This document shows, piece after piece, positions 1 to 6,049 of a stretch of 20,266 nt of DNA. Location of the stretch: assembly GCA_000436075.1 (NCBI GenBank), contig FR884627.1, positions 20,516 to 40,781 of the forward strand, written 5' to 3'. The notes under the pieces are model-generated. The model did no database searches. It was not told the origin of the DNA and worked only from the letters and a program-made list of their open reading frames with translations. A program made the position numbers and the translations under genes. The stretch comes from Eggerthella sp. CAG:209 (GTDB lineage: Bacteria; Actinomycetota; Coriobacteriia; Coriobacteriales; Eggerthellaceae). The stretch's first letter is position 1. Each line of letters starts with the position of its first letter.

Positions 1-1304
1 TCTTTGGCGTTGGCCTGCGCAAACTCTTGAACGTCAACCGAGATGCTGTGCTGAATGGGCTTCCAAGAGGCCTTCTTGACCAGGGCAACCAGCGCAATAG
101 GAATGTAGGTGATCATGAACAACGGGAAAGTGAACATGTAGAAGATCTTCTTACGAGCAGGTGCATGGATATTGTCCCATTCGGTAAACGTGGTAAGCGC
201 ACCGAACATAAACATGAAGAGCGTGAAGTTAAAGAGGCAGAAGAAGATCGAGGAAAGCGAAGAAGTGATCATGACGCCCGTGGACATTACGCCGGTAACG
301 CCCAGCACGGCGATAATCGCATTGAAAGCGATGGTGATGATGGTCAGCAACATAGCAGGGCAAATGGTCATCAACATGTCGTAGCATGCGAAACGAGAAC
401 CCTTAGGGTTGGTGAAAATACCCTTGACCAGCTTCCCGCCATATCCAAAGAACACCTGATAAAAGCCTTTTGCCCAACGGAAGCGCTGATTCCACGAGTC
501 GCGGAATGTCAGCGGCTGTTCGTCGTAGAGCATAGCGGTAGGCGTATAGGAAATTCGACGACCGCGGACGATAGAGGCAGTGGAAAATTCGATATCTTCA
601 GTGAGCATATGGTACTTCCAGCCGCCCATCTCATCGATGATCTTCGCGCTGATAAAGAATCCCGTGCCCGAAACAGCGCAGCTGGTTCCCAAGGTAAGAC
701 GAGCTTGAGAAAGGTATTTCGCCTCGCGCATGAACCATACGGCATAGCCCGCGGTAATCCAGTTGGAACCGTAATTCTTCGAGTTGCGGTAGCTGGTTGA
801 GGCAACCGCACCGTTATCGAAAGTCTTGTTCATTTCGCGGAAGTAGTTCACGTCGAGCACATTGTCGGCATCGAACACGAAGTATGCCTCGTATTCATTT
901 TCGCTGTAGTGCTGGCGAATGCAAGAGAAGCCGTAATCGAGGGCGTAACCCTTACCGATATGCTCCTTGTTGAAACGGGGGAACACGATGGCGCCAGCTT
1001 CCTGGGCAACGGCAGCCGTATTGTCGGTACAGTTATCGGCAACAACAAAGATGTCAATGAGCTCTTGCGGATAGTTTTGCACGCGAATGCTGTGAATAAG
1101 GTCACCGATAACAGCGTTCTCGTTACGGGCGGCAACGATAACCGCATAACGATGGTTCTTTTTCGCTGTCAGTTGCGGCGGTTTCTTCGTAAGCGTTACG
1201 AATACGTAGAAAATCTGATACACGTAGCAAACAGAGAACACGAGAAAGACGCAGAAGTTAAAGATGTCCACAAACGAGAGGGACGAAAAAAACTGGTCTA
1301 GCAC
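1..1304 (-). CDS. Family 2 membrane glycosyltransferase (processive-synthase type), C-terminus cut by window edge
   Basis: Probably transfers sugar from a nucleotide-sugar donor at the inner face of the membrane, as in the hyaluronan/NodC/cellulose-synthase branch of GT2. The reverse strand reads open for 434 codons to the window edge. Residues about 11-37 form a membrane segment. The GT-A core then shows the metal-binding DAD at 145-147, TED (acceptor/catalytic base) at 235-237 and QRFRW (QxxRW) at 273-277. Three hydrophobic segments follow, starting near residue 305, and the sequence is lost after a basic stretch. There is no ATG at the front. GTG at 1304 is chosen because AGGAG at 1314-1310 lies five bases upstream; TTG at 1307 would leave only two. 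The gene diverges from the cupin gene and has a structured leader. The product polymer cannot be told from sequence. Not frameshifted in the part seen. Confidence 0.9.
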   Translation of the reverse strand, partial: MLDQFFSSLSFVDIFNFCVFLVFSVCYVYQIFYVFVTLTKKPPQLTAKKNHRYAVIVAARNENAVIGDLIHSIRVQNYPQELIDIFVVADNCTDNTAAVAQEAGAIVFPRFNKEHIGKGYALDYGFSCIRQHYSENEYEAYFVFDADNVLDVNYFREMNKTFDNGAVASTSYRNSKNYGSNWITAGYAVWFMREAKYLSQARLTLGTSCAVSGTGFFISAKIIDEMGGWKYHMLTEDIEFSTASIVRGRRISYTPTAMLYDEQPLTFRDSWNQRFRWAKGFYQVFFGYGGKLVKGIFTNPKGSRFACYDMLMTICPAMLLTIITIAFNAIIAVLGVTGVMSTGVMITSSLSSIFFCLFNFTLFMFMFGALTTFTEWDNIHAPARKKIFYMFTFPLFMITYIPIALVALVKKASWKPIQHSISVDVQEFAQANAK

Positions 1305-1423
1305 CAATGCTCCTTTTCCAATGTTCGCGAACGAGAACTGCGAACCCCAATAAAGCCAAAACGCCGTTGTTTTGGCGCATGGCAATCTACACCCGTAGGC
1401 GTTTTCTTGCTTTCGGGATTATA
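1305..1423 (-). promoter_or_regulatory. Promoter -10 and structured 5' leader of the glycosyltransferase gene, possible attenuator/riboswitch
   Basis: A perfect TATAAT on the minus strand (1423-1418) would start a transcript near 1411, about 107 bases ahead of the GTG. No good -35 was found. The leader has GCAA (1410-1407) able to pair with TTGC (1385-1382), enclosing CTAC/GTAG. Next is AAAACGCC (1405-1398), perfectly complementary to GGCGTTTT (1365-1358). That GGCGTTTT overlaps the 3' arm of a terminator-like hairpin, so the two pairings exclude one another. Just before the ribosome site lies a 10-base palindrome GTTCGCGAAC (1332-1323). I do not recognise a known riboswitch class; the aptamer-sized part is only about 35-40 bases. 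Confidence 0.45.
1349..1376 (-). terminator. Terminator-like hairpin inside the glycosyltransferase leader
   Basis: On the minus strand GCCAAAAC (1376-1369) pairs over eight bases with GTTTTGGC (1362-1355) around a six-base loop, and TTTATT follows. It sits between the probable promoter and the start codon of the glycosyltransferase. It would therefore act as an attenuator rather than a gene-end terminator. The U-tract is short, so termination may be weak. Confidence 0.4.
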
Positions 1424-1542
1424 GACGCTTTTAGAGCAAGCTGGCGCACGCTCATTCCCCAACCCGATAAAACGCACCTATTGGGTCATTTTCTCTTCAC
1501 ATCATCACGCCTCCTGCATATCACCTCCACAAATCAACGGAA

Positions 1543-1580
1543 TATAATGGAAGCCAGGAGGGTCATAGTAAACAAGGAGG
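1543..1580 (+). promoter_or_regulatory. Promoter -10 and ribosome site of the cupin gene
   Basis: TATAAT at 1543-1548 is a perfect -10. No convincing -35 lies 16-18 bases upstream. The strong AAGGAGG at 1574-1580 is five bases before the ATG at 1586. The 12 bases tataatggaagc (1543-1554) recur exactly at 1971-1982 ahead of the next plus-strand gene. Confidence 0.5.
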
Positions 1581-1585
1581 ATGAT

Positions 1586-1933
1586 ATGCCCGTTTTCAAT
1601 AACCGCACACCGCAATATGCAGAACAGGTAGAAGGCGGTATCGGCAGGATGCAGCGTGACCGTCTGCTTGAAGGAGATCAACTTGGTGGAATCTGCAGCT
1701 ATGTTGCGCAGATCTCACTTGAGCCAGGCTGCTCAATCGGCATCCACCAACACGTAGGCGATTCGGAAATGTACTTCATCACTGCGGGCACTGCCACGTA
1801 CACTGAAAACGACGTTGAATACCGCGTCGAAAAAGACGATGTGCTCTACTGCCCCGACGGAAGCTTTCACGGCATCCTGAACTCAGGTGAAGACATGTTG
1901 AGCTTCGTTGCCGTCATCCAAAAATGCGAATAG
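1586..1933 (+). CDS. Small single-domain cupin protein
   Basis: A 115-residue protein made of one cupin_2 beta-barrel. Motif 1 is present as GCSIGIHQH followed by E (ligand residues H54, H56, E61). Motif 2 is PDGSFHGILN with H95 as the fourth likely metal ligand, so a mononuclear metal site is expected. The reading frame is open further upstream, but the ATG at 1586 is chosen because AAGGAGG sits five bases before it and the promoter lies at 1543. Family members of this size include sugar isomerase-like, oxalate-binding and sensor-like proteins; nothing here selects a substrate. It probably acts in the cytoplasm, as there is no signal peptide. It is transcribed away from the glycosyltransferase, and the function is inferred only at fold level. 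Confidence 0.88.
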   Translation: MPVFNNRTPQYAEQVEGGIGRMQRDRLLEGDQLGGICSYVAQISLEPGCSIGIHQHVGDSEMYFITAGTATYTENDVEYRVEKDDVLYCPDGSFHGILNSGEDMLSFVAVIQKCE

Positions 1934-1970
1934 CGATCTTACCACTGCTATCCAGCATTACGGCCGCATC

Positions 1971-1982
1971 TATAATGGAAGC
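1971..1982 (+). promoter_or_regulatory. Probable -10 region of the small acidic protein gene
   Basis: A perfect TATAAT at 1971-1976 is followed by ggaagc, identical over 12 bases to the cupin promoter core. No clear -35 is visible. It implies a start near 1983, just ahead of the hairpin at 1993-2020. Confidence 0.4.
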
Positions 1983-1992
1983 GACAACTCGG

Positions 1993-2029
1993 GCCCCACA
2001 TGGCTATTCCATGTCGGGGCTTTGCTTTA
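1993..2029 (+). terminator. Strong hairpin with T-rich tail between the cupin and the small acidic protein gene
   Basis: GCCCC-ACATGG (1993-2003) pairs with CCATGT-C-GGGGC (2009-2020), leaving one bulged C and a five-base loop, followed by TTTGCTTTA. It can serve as the rho-independent end of the cupin transcript, 60 bases after its stop. It also lies downstream of the TATAAT at 1971, so it would be in the 5' leader of any message started there. Confidence 0.6.
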
Positions 2030-2046
2030 TCCGCTAAGGAGCACCT

Positions 2047-2277
2047 ATGACTTTTGACGAACTTGACGAACAGCAAACCAAGGCAGCGCTTTACGTGCTG
2101 GAGCTTGCCGACATTGAACCCACTCGCGAAAACGCCCGTCTCTACCTTGCCTGGGACGTCCTTTCCTTCACCGAGGATGCGCAAGGACGCTACTGCTGGT
2201 ATATGGACGACGAAGGCAACGAAGCATGTATCAAGGTAGACAGCCTGGAAATCATCGAAACCTCCGAGTACGAGTAA
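2047..2277 (+). CDS. Small acidic protein of unknown function
   Basis: A 76-residue soluble protein with many Asp and Glu residues, a few aromatic residues (YCWYMDDEGN in the middle) and no signal peptide or membrane segment. AAGGAG at 2036-2041 is five bases upstream of the ATG, and the upstream TATAAT supports real expression. The sequence suggests a helical N-terminal half (residues 3-24) and a short beta-rich C-terminal half. I do not recognise the family and assign no function. It is the last plus-strand gene before the long non-coding stretch and may be lineage-restricted. Confidence 0.7.
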   Translation: MTFDELDEQQTKAALYVLELADIEPTRENARLYLAWDVLSFTEDAQGRYCWYMDDEGNEACIKVDSLEIIETSEYE

Positions 2278-2807
2278 TCCATTAGCTCCTAGAGCAGAAT
2301 CGGCCCAAAGAAGGCGAAGTAAGGGACAAATAGAGATATCGCATTGTGTGTTTCGCGCCTTACTTGATCCACAGGGCCGCTCCGGGAACCCGAAAACAAA
2401 AAATCGGTCTGTATTGCAACTTTTTTGCGATTAGGAGCTGTCGCATGGTTCCCCCATCGCAAATCGCGACGCAAAAGCGCAGTTCACCAATCATGCAGCG
2501 GCTCGCTTTCGCCTTGCCAGAGCGGAAAAGGACCCCTAATCGAAAAAAAGTTGCAAAAATGTCCGATTTTTTGTTTTTGCAACGGGCGAATCGCTGAGAC
2601 GAGGCAAATCCGCAATAAATATCTAGCGAGCGCCGAGCTGGGGCCAGAGAACCGGACGGAAGCTAAACGGAGAGCTAGGCGGACGACGGCGCTATCGATT
2701 TGTGGCGACACTCGTCTGCGGCAGTGCCGCACATCTGGGGCTGCCGCCTATCCAGGGCGTCCGCCAAACAGCACCCAAATAGCACCCACGGGGCAAAATG
2801 AGCCCAT
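2278..2807. other. Non-coding stretch of about 530 bases with an inverted-repeat element
   Basis: No open frame here has a ribosome site or a recognisable product. Frames that run through it are either the inverted-repeat arms read in both directions or continue into the tRNA gene. Apart from the 2393-2577 repeat, the visible structure is a GC-rich section around 2630-2760 and a short duplication, agcaccca, at 2770-2777 and 2781-2788. It lies on the 3' side of tRNA-Thr, where integrated elements usually insert, but no integrase remnant or copy of the tRNA end was found. Confidence 0.6.
2393..2577. repeat. MITE-like element: 43-base imperfect inverted repeats around a 99-base centre
   Basis: Arm 1 (2393-2435) and the reverse complement of arm 2 (2535-2577) match at 38 of 43 positions by my count. 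Shared blocks are AAAACAAAAAATCGG, GCAACTTTTTT and CGATTAGG; the mismatches cluster in the eight bases after the first block and at one later position. An RNA copy would fold into one long stem. The centre has no gene. I saw no clear target-site duplication. The arms encode the same peptide-like string when read on opposite strands, which often creates spurious small proteins in annotation. Confidence 0.75.
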
Positions 2808-2845
2808 AAAACGAAAAGGTCACCGAGCAAAATGCTCGGTGACCT
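2808..2845 (-). terminator. Rho-independent terminator of tRNA-Thr (possibly bidirectional)
   Basis: A perfect 12-base-pair stem (2817-2828 with 2834-2845) has a five-base loop. On the minus strand it is followed by TTTCGTTTT and starts 11 bases after the CCA end of the tRNA. On the plus strand a short run of T (2849-2853) also follows, so it could stop transcription from both sides. Confidence 0.85.
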
Positions 2846-2855
2846 GCATTTTTAA

Positions 2856-2930
2856 TGGTGCCGGCAACAGGAATCGAACCCGCAACCCACTGATTACAAA
2901 TCAGTTGCGCTACCGTTGCGCCATGCCGGC
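2856..2930 (-). tRNA. tRNA-Thr (anticodon TGT)
   Basis: A 75-base cloverleaf on the minus strand. The acceptor stem GCCGGCA pairs with TGCCGGC, then discriminator A and an encoded CCA. The anticodon stem ACTGA/TCAGT encloses TTTGTAA, giving anticodon TGT, which reads ACA and other ACN codons by wobble. The T-arm contains GGTTCGATTCC. It appears to be a single-gene transcript with its own promoter and terminator. Confidence 0.96.
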
Positions 2931-2944
2931 AAAACCGTCTGCCA

Positions 2945-2953
2945 ATTATGCCA
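2945..2953 (-). promoter_or_regulatory. Extended -10 promoter of tRNA-Thr
   Basis: On the minus strand TGG CATAAT (2953-2945) is an extended -10 (TGn plus hexamer) ending 14 bases before the mature tRNA 5' end. The -35 region is poor, as expected for an extended -10 promoter. Confidence 0.45.
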
Positions 2954-3028
2954 TAAGTTGAGCCATCATCACGGAAAACGCACCAAATAGGTTGAGCGGT
3001 TGATCAGAGCGGCAAACGTCAAGAACAG

Positions 3029-3979
3029 CTACCGCACACCTTCACCATTGAAATCGGGAACGAAGCTTTCCTGAGCAGCATCGCCCTGCTGCCAAAAATA
3101 GTCTTCTACCCCAAGCGAATCCGCATAATCAAGCACCTCTTCGTACTCTTCTTCGGTTACCCGACCGGCAAGGCCGTAGCGCTCAAGCCCTGACGCTAAA
3201 GGCGTGTACTGGCTCATGATACTCAACCGAACACCGCTACCAAAGCGATCATGCAGCGTAGCGAGCGCACGCTTCGATTCCTCAACCCTACCGGGAAGAA
3301 CCAAATGACGGACAATAACGCCTTTAAGCAGCAACCCTTCGTCGTCTTCCTCCCATACGGGAACCTGAGCAACCATTTCCTCGATAGCAGCCAATGCTAT
3401 TTCAGGATAGCGGGGGGCATGGGAAAGCTTTCCTGCCTCAAAAGCAGACGCGTACTTGAAATCAGCGAGATACACATCCACCTTTCCCCTCATAAGGCTC
3501 AGCGCCTCGAGTGAATCGAAGCTTGAGGTGTTGTACACCACGGGGATAGTAAGCGCTCGCGAATCCCGCAACTCGCCCAAAGCAGCAGCGATGCTAGGCG
3601 TATAGTGCGTTGGCGTAACCAAGTTGATATTCGCCGCATGCTCCTCGTTCTGCAAACGGAGCAGCACTTCCTTAAACTGCTGCAAGCTTATCTGGACCCC
3701 AGAGCCAGACACCAATTCCCTGTTTTGGCAGTACACGCATTGAAGAGGGCAATGCGAGAAGAACACAGCACCGCTGCCTTTGTCTCCCACTAAGCAGGGT
3801 TCTTCCCACCAATGCAGAGCCGCACGCCCCAGACGCAGAACGTCAGACGCCCCACATACACCACGCTCTCCTTCTTCGCGATTCACGCCGCATTGCCGAG
3901 GACATAAACCGCACGCAGAATAAGGGGACCCCGCACGGGATCCCCTTAAATCAATGGCGCTGTTCACCGATTCGCCCAC
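3029..3979 (-). CDS. PflX-like radical SAM protein (COG1313 type)
   Basis: A 316-residue cytoplasmic protein of the pyruvate-formate-lyase-activase-related radical SAM group; members bind a [4Fe-4S] cluster and cleave S-adenosylmethionine, but the substrate of this branch is unknown. The radical SAM triad is C77, C81 and C84 (CPLQCVYC). An N-terminal cluster of cysteines (C23, C26, C30, C42) could hold zinc or a second cluster, as is usual in this family. GTG at 3979 is chosen because GGTGAG lies four bases upstream; GTG at 3967 is a possible alternative. It starts 12 bases after the preceding dehydrogenase-like gene and is probably co-transcribed with it. A strong hairpin sequence lies inside its first 20 codons. 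The glycyl-radical partner, if any, is not in this window. Confidence 0.9.
   Translation of the reverse strand: MGESVNSAIDLRGSRAGSPYSACGLCPRQCGVNREEGERGVCGASDVLRLGRAALHWWEEPCLVGDKGSGAVFFSHCPLQCVYCQNRELVSGSGVQISLQQFKEVLLRLQNEEHAANINLVTPTHYTPSIAAALGELRDSRALTIPVVYNTSSFDSLEALSLMRGKVDVYLADFKYASAFEAGKLSHAPRYPEIALAAIEEMVAQVPVWEEDDEGLLLKGVIVRHLVLPGRVEESKRALATLHDRFGSGVRLSIMSQYTPLASGLERYGLAGRVTEEEYEEVLDYADSLGVEDYFWQQGDAAQESFVPDFNGEGVR
3922..3947 (-). other. Hairpin-forming sequence inside the 5' part of the radical SAM gene
   Basis: AAGGGGA-C-CCC (3922-3932) and GGG-A-TCCCCTT (3937-3947) form an 11-position stem with one mismatch and a four-base GCAC loop. It lies about 30-55 bases inside the coding region and encodes the poorly conserved residues before the first cysteine motif. 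It could slow translation or act as a weak attenuator between the two genes. Confidence 0.4.
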
Positions 3980-3991
3980 AAGCTCACCAAA

Positions 3992-4975
3992 TTAGTGATG
4001 GTGCTTGCCGCAGCACTCATGTTCCTCATGAGGATCGTGGCCGCATTCGCACTCGTGGTCTTCGCCGTCTTCGCAGCCGCAATCGCAGCTTTCGAAGGCA
4101 CCTTCGGCACGGGACCAGTCGAGTCCGTAGCGATTGGTGGTTTCTTCATCGGCGAATACCAACTTCAAGCCAGCAGGGCTCAAGTCGATGCCGCCCACCA
4201 AAGCAAGCAGCTCCATAAGGCGATAGCACGCTTCTGCCTGAGGGAGAATCATTTCCTCATCTTCCAAGGAAGCAAGGGCAGCCGTTGCTTCCCCCATCAA
4301 GTGCTCGATAGTGAACGAAGCATCGTACTCTTCATCGAGCAAAGCCTGAGCAAAAGCTTCCTGGGCAGGAGAAATGCTATTCATGTCATGCATGAAGTCG
4401 ATAACGTCCTCCACCATCACGTTTACGTCGCTGCCGACGTTTGCAAGAGCGACCTGCGCCTCGACCGCACCGACCAAGGTCGCACAACGTTGCAGCGTAA
4501 GGGCAACCTTCGCCTTCTGGCCAGCTCCCGCATGGCCCATCCACATTACGCGATGAGCGATAGCATCAAGCAGGGGCTTTACTGTTTTGTAGTCAGCGTC
4601 TTCGCGACAGCCAGCAACAATACCCAGGTTTTCACGGCTAACGAACGCCTCTTCGCACACCATGTCGCTCACCACCAAGGGAGCATCAATAGCCGCATGG
4701 CCGTTCACGCAGGCAACGGCATCAAGCTCGCAAGCAAACGAAACGGTAGAAGGGCTCAGGTCGACCAAGATGGCGCCTTCTCTGGATCCGCGAAGCAAGC
4801 CTTCCGTGTCGTAGTACAGATCTTCCAACGCGGAAGTATTGATGCAGTAGGTAAACACTACATCGGCATTGGAGATATCGGTTGCCGGATAACCTGCCTC
4901 TTCAAGCAAGCCGCTTACACCAGCGCCCACACGCTCGTCGCCGGCAAATGCAAATGTCAAATCCTGAGTGCCCAT
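3992..4975 (-). CDS. 3-hydroxyisobutyrate dehydrogenase-like protein with degenerate active site and Cys/His-rich tail
   Basis: A 327-residue member of the 6-phosphogluconate/beta-hydroxyacid dehydrogenase fold: Rossmann domain to about residue 145, then the all-helical domain. Key positions are altered. The usual GxGxxG reads G12-D-E14-R-V-G17. The substrate motif DAPVSGG is DAPLVVSD (97-104). Lys156 of GxGxxxK is kept, but the Asn pair that normally follows is replaced. The last 31 residues (297-327) contain seven Cys and seven His, ending in HHH, like the metal-storage tails of some metallochaperones. ATG at 4975 is chosen, with AAAGGA seven bases before it; GTG at 4981 is too close to that site. 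It is followed 12 bases later by the radical SAM gene. Family assignment is firm; catalytic activity is doubtful. Confidence 0.85.
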   Translation of the reverse strand: MGTQDLTFAFAGDERVGAGVSGLLEEAGYPATDISNADVVFTYCINTSALEDLYYDTEGLLRGSREGAILVDLSPSTVSFACELDAVACVNGHAAIDAPLVVSDMVCEEAFVSRENLGIVAGCREDADYKTVKPLLDAIAHRVMWMGHAGAGQKAKVALTLQRCATLVGAVEAQVALANVGSDVNVMVEDVIDFMHDMNSISPAQEAFAQALLDEEYDASFTIEHLMGEATAALASLEDEEMILPQAEACYRLMELLALVGGIDLSPAGLKLVFADEETTNRYGLDWSRAEGAFESCDCGCEDGEDHECECGHDPHEEHECCGKHHH

Positions 4976-5087
4976 ATGCACATCCTTTCCAAGTTATCGA
5001 ATAGCCCATTCGGCAATTCGGGAACACGCACTCCTCAAACAGCCCACCGACGATGCGTAGGGATTTCAAAAAAGCGGGCTCAGATAG

Positions 5088-6020
5088 CTACTGTTTCTTT
5101 CCGCGGACCTTGTTCGCAATGCGATCAGCCATGGAAATATCTGCCCGGCAATCTTGCCCCCAGAACACAATGGCGATCATCCCGGGGCCTACATGGCTGC
5201 CAATAACCGGGCCAATACTCGTTTCCAAGAACATAACCGAATCGTCCTCTTTAGAGATGAGACCCATCAAGCGCTCGGCATCTTTGGGGCAGTCGGCATT
5301 GCCGATAACCACATTCTGGCCAGGAGCATCAGAGCTGCGTCGTTTCATATAGTATTCATGCAGGGCTCGAATACCCTTCTTACGACCGCGAGCAACACCC
5401 GTAAGTGCCAGCTTACCATCGGCATCGATACCCAAAAGAGGCTTCACATCAAGCTTAGAGCCCGCATAGGCAACCGACGATGGAATACGGCCACCCCGTC
5501 GCAGCGCTTCCAAATCATCCACCATGAACTGGCGATCCACGAAATAACGTGCCTCTTCAGCCCATGCCACCATCTCATCGGCGGTCAGCCCCTTTTCACG
5601 CTGACGCAACGCTTCATACACCAAGAATGCCTCGGCGATAGATGCCAGCTTGGTATCCACCATACGGACATCCAAGTCTGGAATTTCCTGCTTTACCTGA
5701 TCGAGGAAAAGGCATGCCGTATCGAACGTTCCCGAAAGGCCGCTCGAAAAGCTCAAATACACCGCCGGTTTTCCCTGCTCATGAGCCCATTCGAACGCCT
5801 CTCGAAGTGCGGGCATAGGGATTTGGGCAGTTTGAGGCTCAGAGCCATTGCGCATCGATTCGTAAAAATCATGGGCCGAACGCGAACGATACAGATCGTC
5901 GAGATGTTCACCTTCATCATCGAGGTAAGGGAACTTAAGCAGATACACACCATCGCGGTCTACCACCTCGTAGGGCAAATCACAGCATGAATCGATGATT
6001 AAGTTGCATTTAATATCCAT
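5088..6020 (-). CDS. DegV family fatty-acid-binding protein (first of two paralogues)
   Basis: A 310-residue DegV protein. Members such as FakB bind a fatty acid and present it to the kinase FakA, feeding exogenous fatty acids into phospholipid synthesis; no FakA-like gene is in this window. Visible marks are the N-terminal IDSCCDLP, SSGLSGT (92-98), RRGGRI in the middle and IGSHVGPG near the C-terminus with the lipid-carboxylate His. The usual PxTSQPS loop reads PQTAQIP (62-68), which loses two Ser and one Pro. GAGAGG lies about eight bases before the ATG. It follows the second DegV gene by 29 bases, so both should share a transcript. The altered loop may mean a different ligand. No strong terminator follows. 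Confidence 0.92.
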   Translation of the reverse strand: MDIKCNLIIDSCCDLPYEVVDRDGVYLLKFPYLDDEGEHLDDLYRSRSAHDFYESMRNGSEPQTAQIPMPALREAFEWAHEQGKPAVYLSFSSGLSGTFDTACLFLDQVKQEIPDLDVRMVDTKLASIAEAFLVYEALRQREKGLTADEMVAWAEEARYFVDRQFMVDDLEALRRGGRIPSSVAYAGSKLDVKPLLGIDADGKLALTGVARGRKKGIRALHEYYMKRRSSDAPGQNVVIGNADCPKDAERLMGLISKEDDSVMFLETSIGPVIGSHVGPGMIAIVFWGQDCRADISMADRIANKVRGKKQ

Positions 6021-6049
6021 TACGGTTGCCTCTCAAAACAGGGGTTTCA

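Noticed and set aside
27..800. Long plus-strand open frame antisense to the glycosyltransferase
   Set aside because: Its product is charged, repetitive and without a recognisable domain. The minus strand carries the DAD, TED and QRFRW motifs of a real enzyme over the same bases.
1305..1423. c-di-GMP-I (GEMM) riboswitch ahead of the glycosyltransferase
   Set aside because: Some short words look similar, but the aptamer-sized part is far too short and the GNRA-tetraloop stem and core sequences are missing.
2425..2961. 178-codon plus-strand frame running through the tRNA gene
   Set aside because: It translates the repeat arms and the antisense of tRNA-Thr, a common source of false small proteins.
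4976..5087. Terminator after the first DegV gene
   Set aside because: A run of six T follows GAGCCCGC on the minus strand, but no stable stem could be drawn in front of it.
3995..5206. 403-codon plus-strand open frame across the dehydrogenase-like gene
   Set aside because: It is a codon-bias shadow of the minus-strand gene and runs past its end. No ribosome site or family resemblance.
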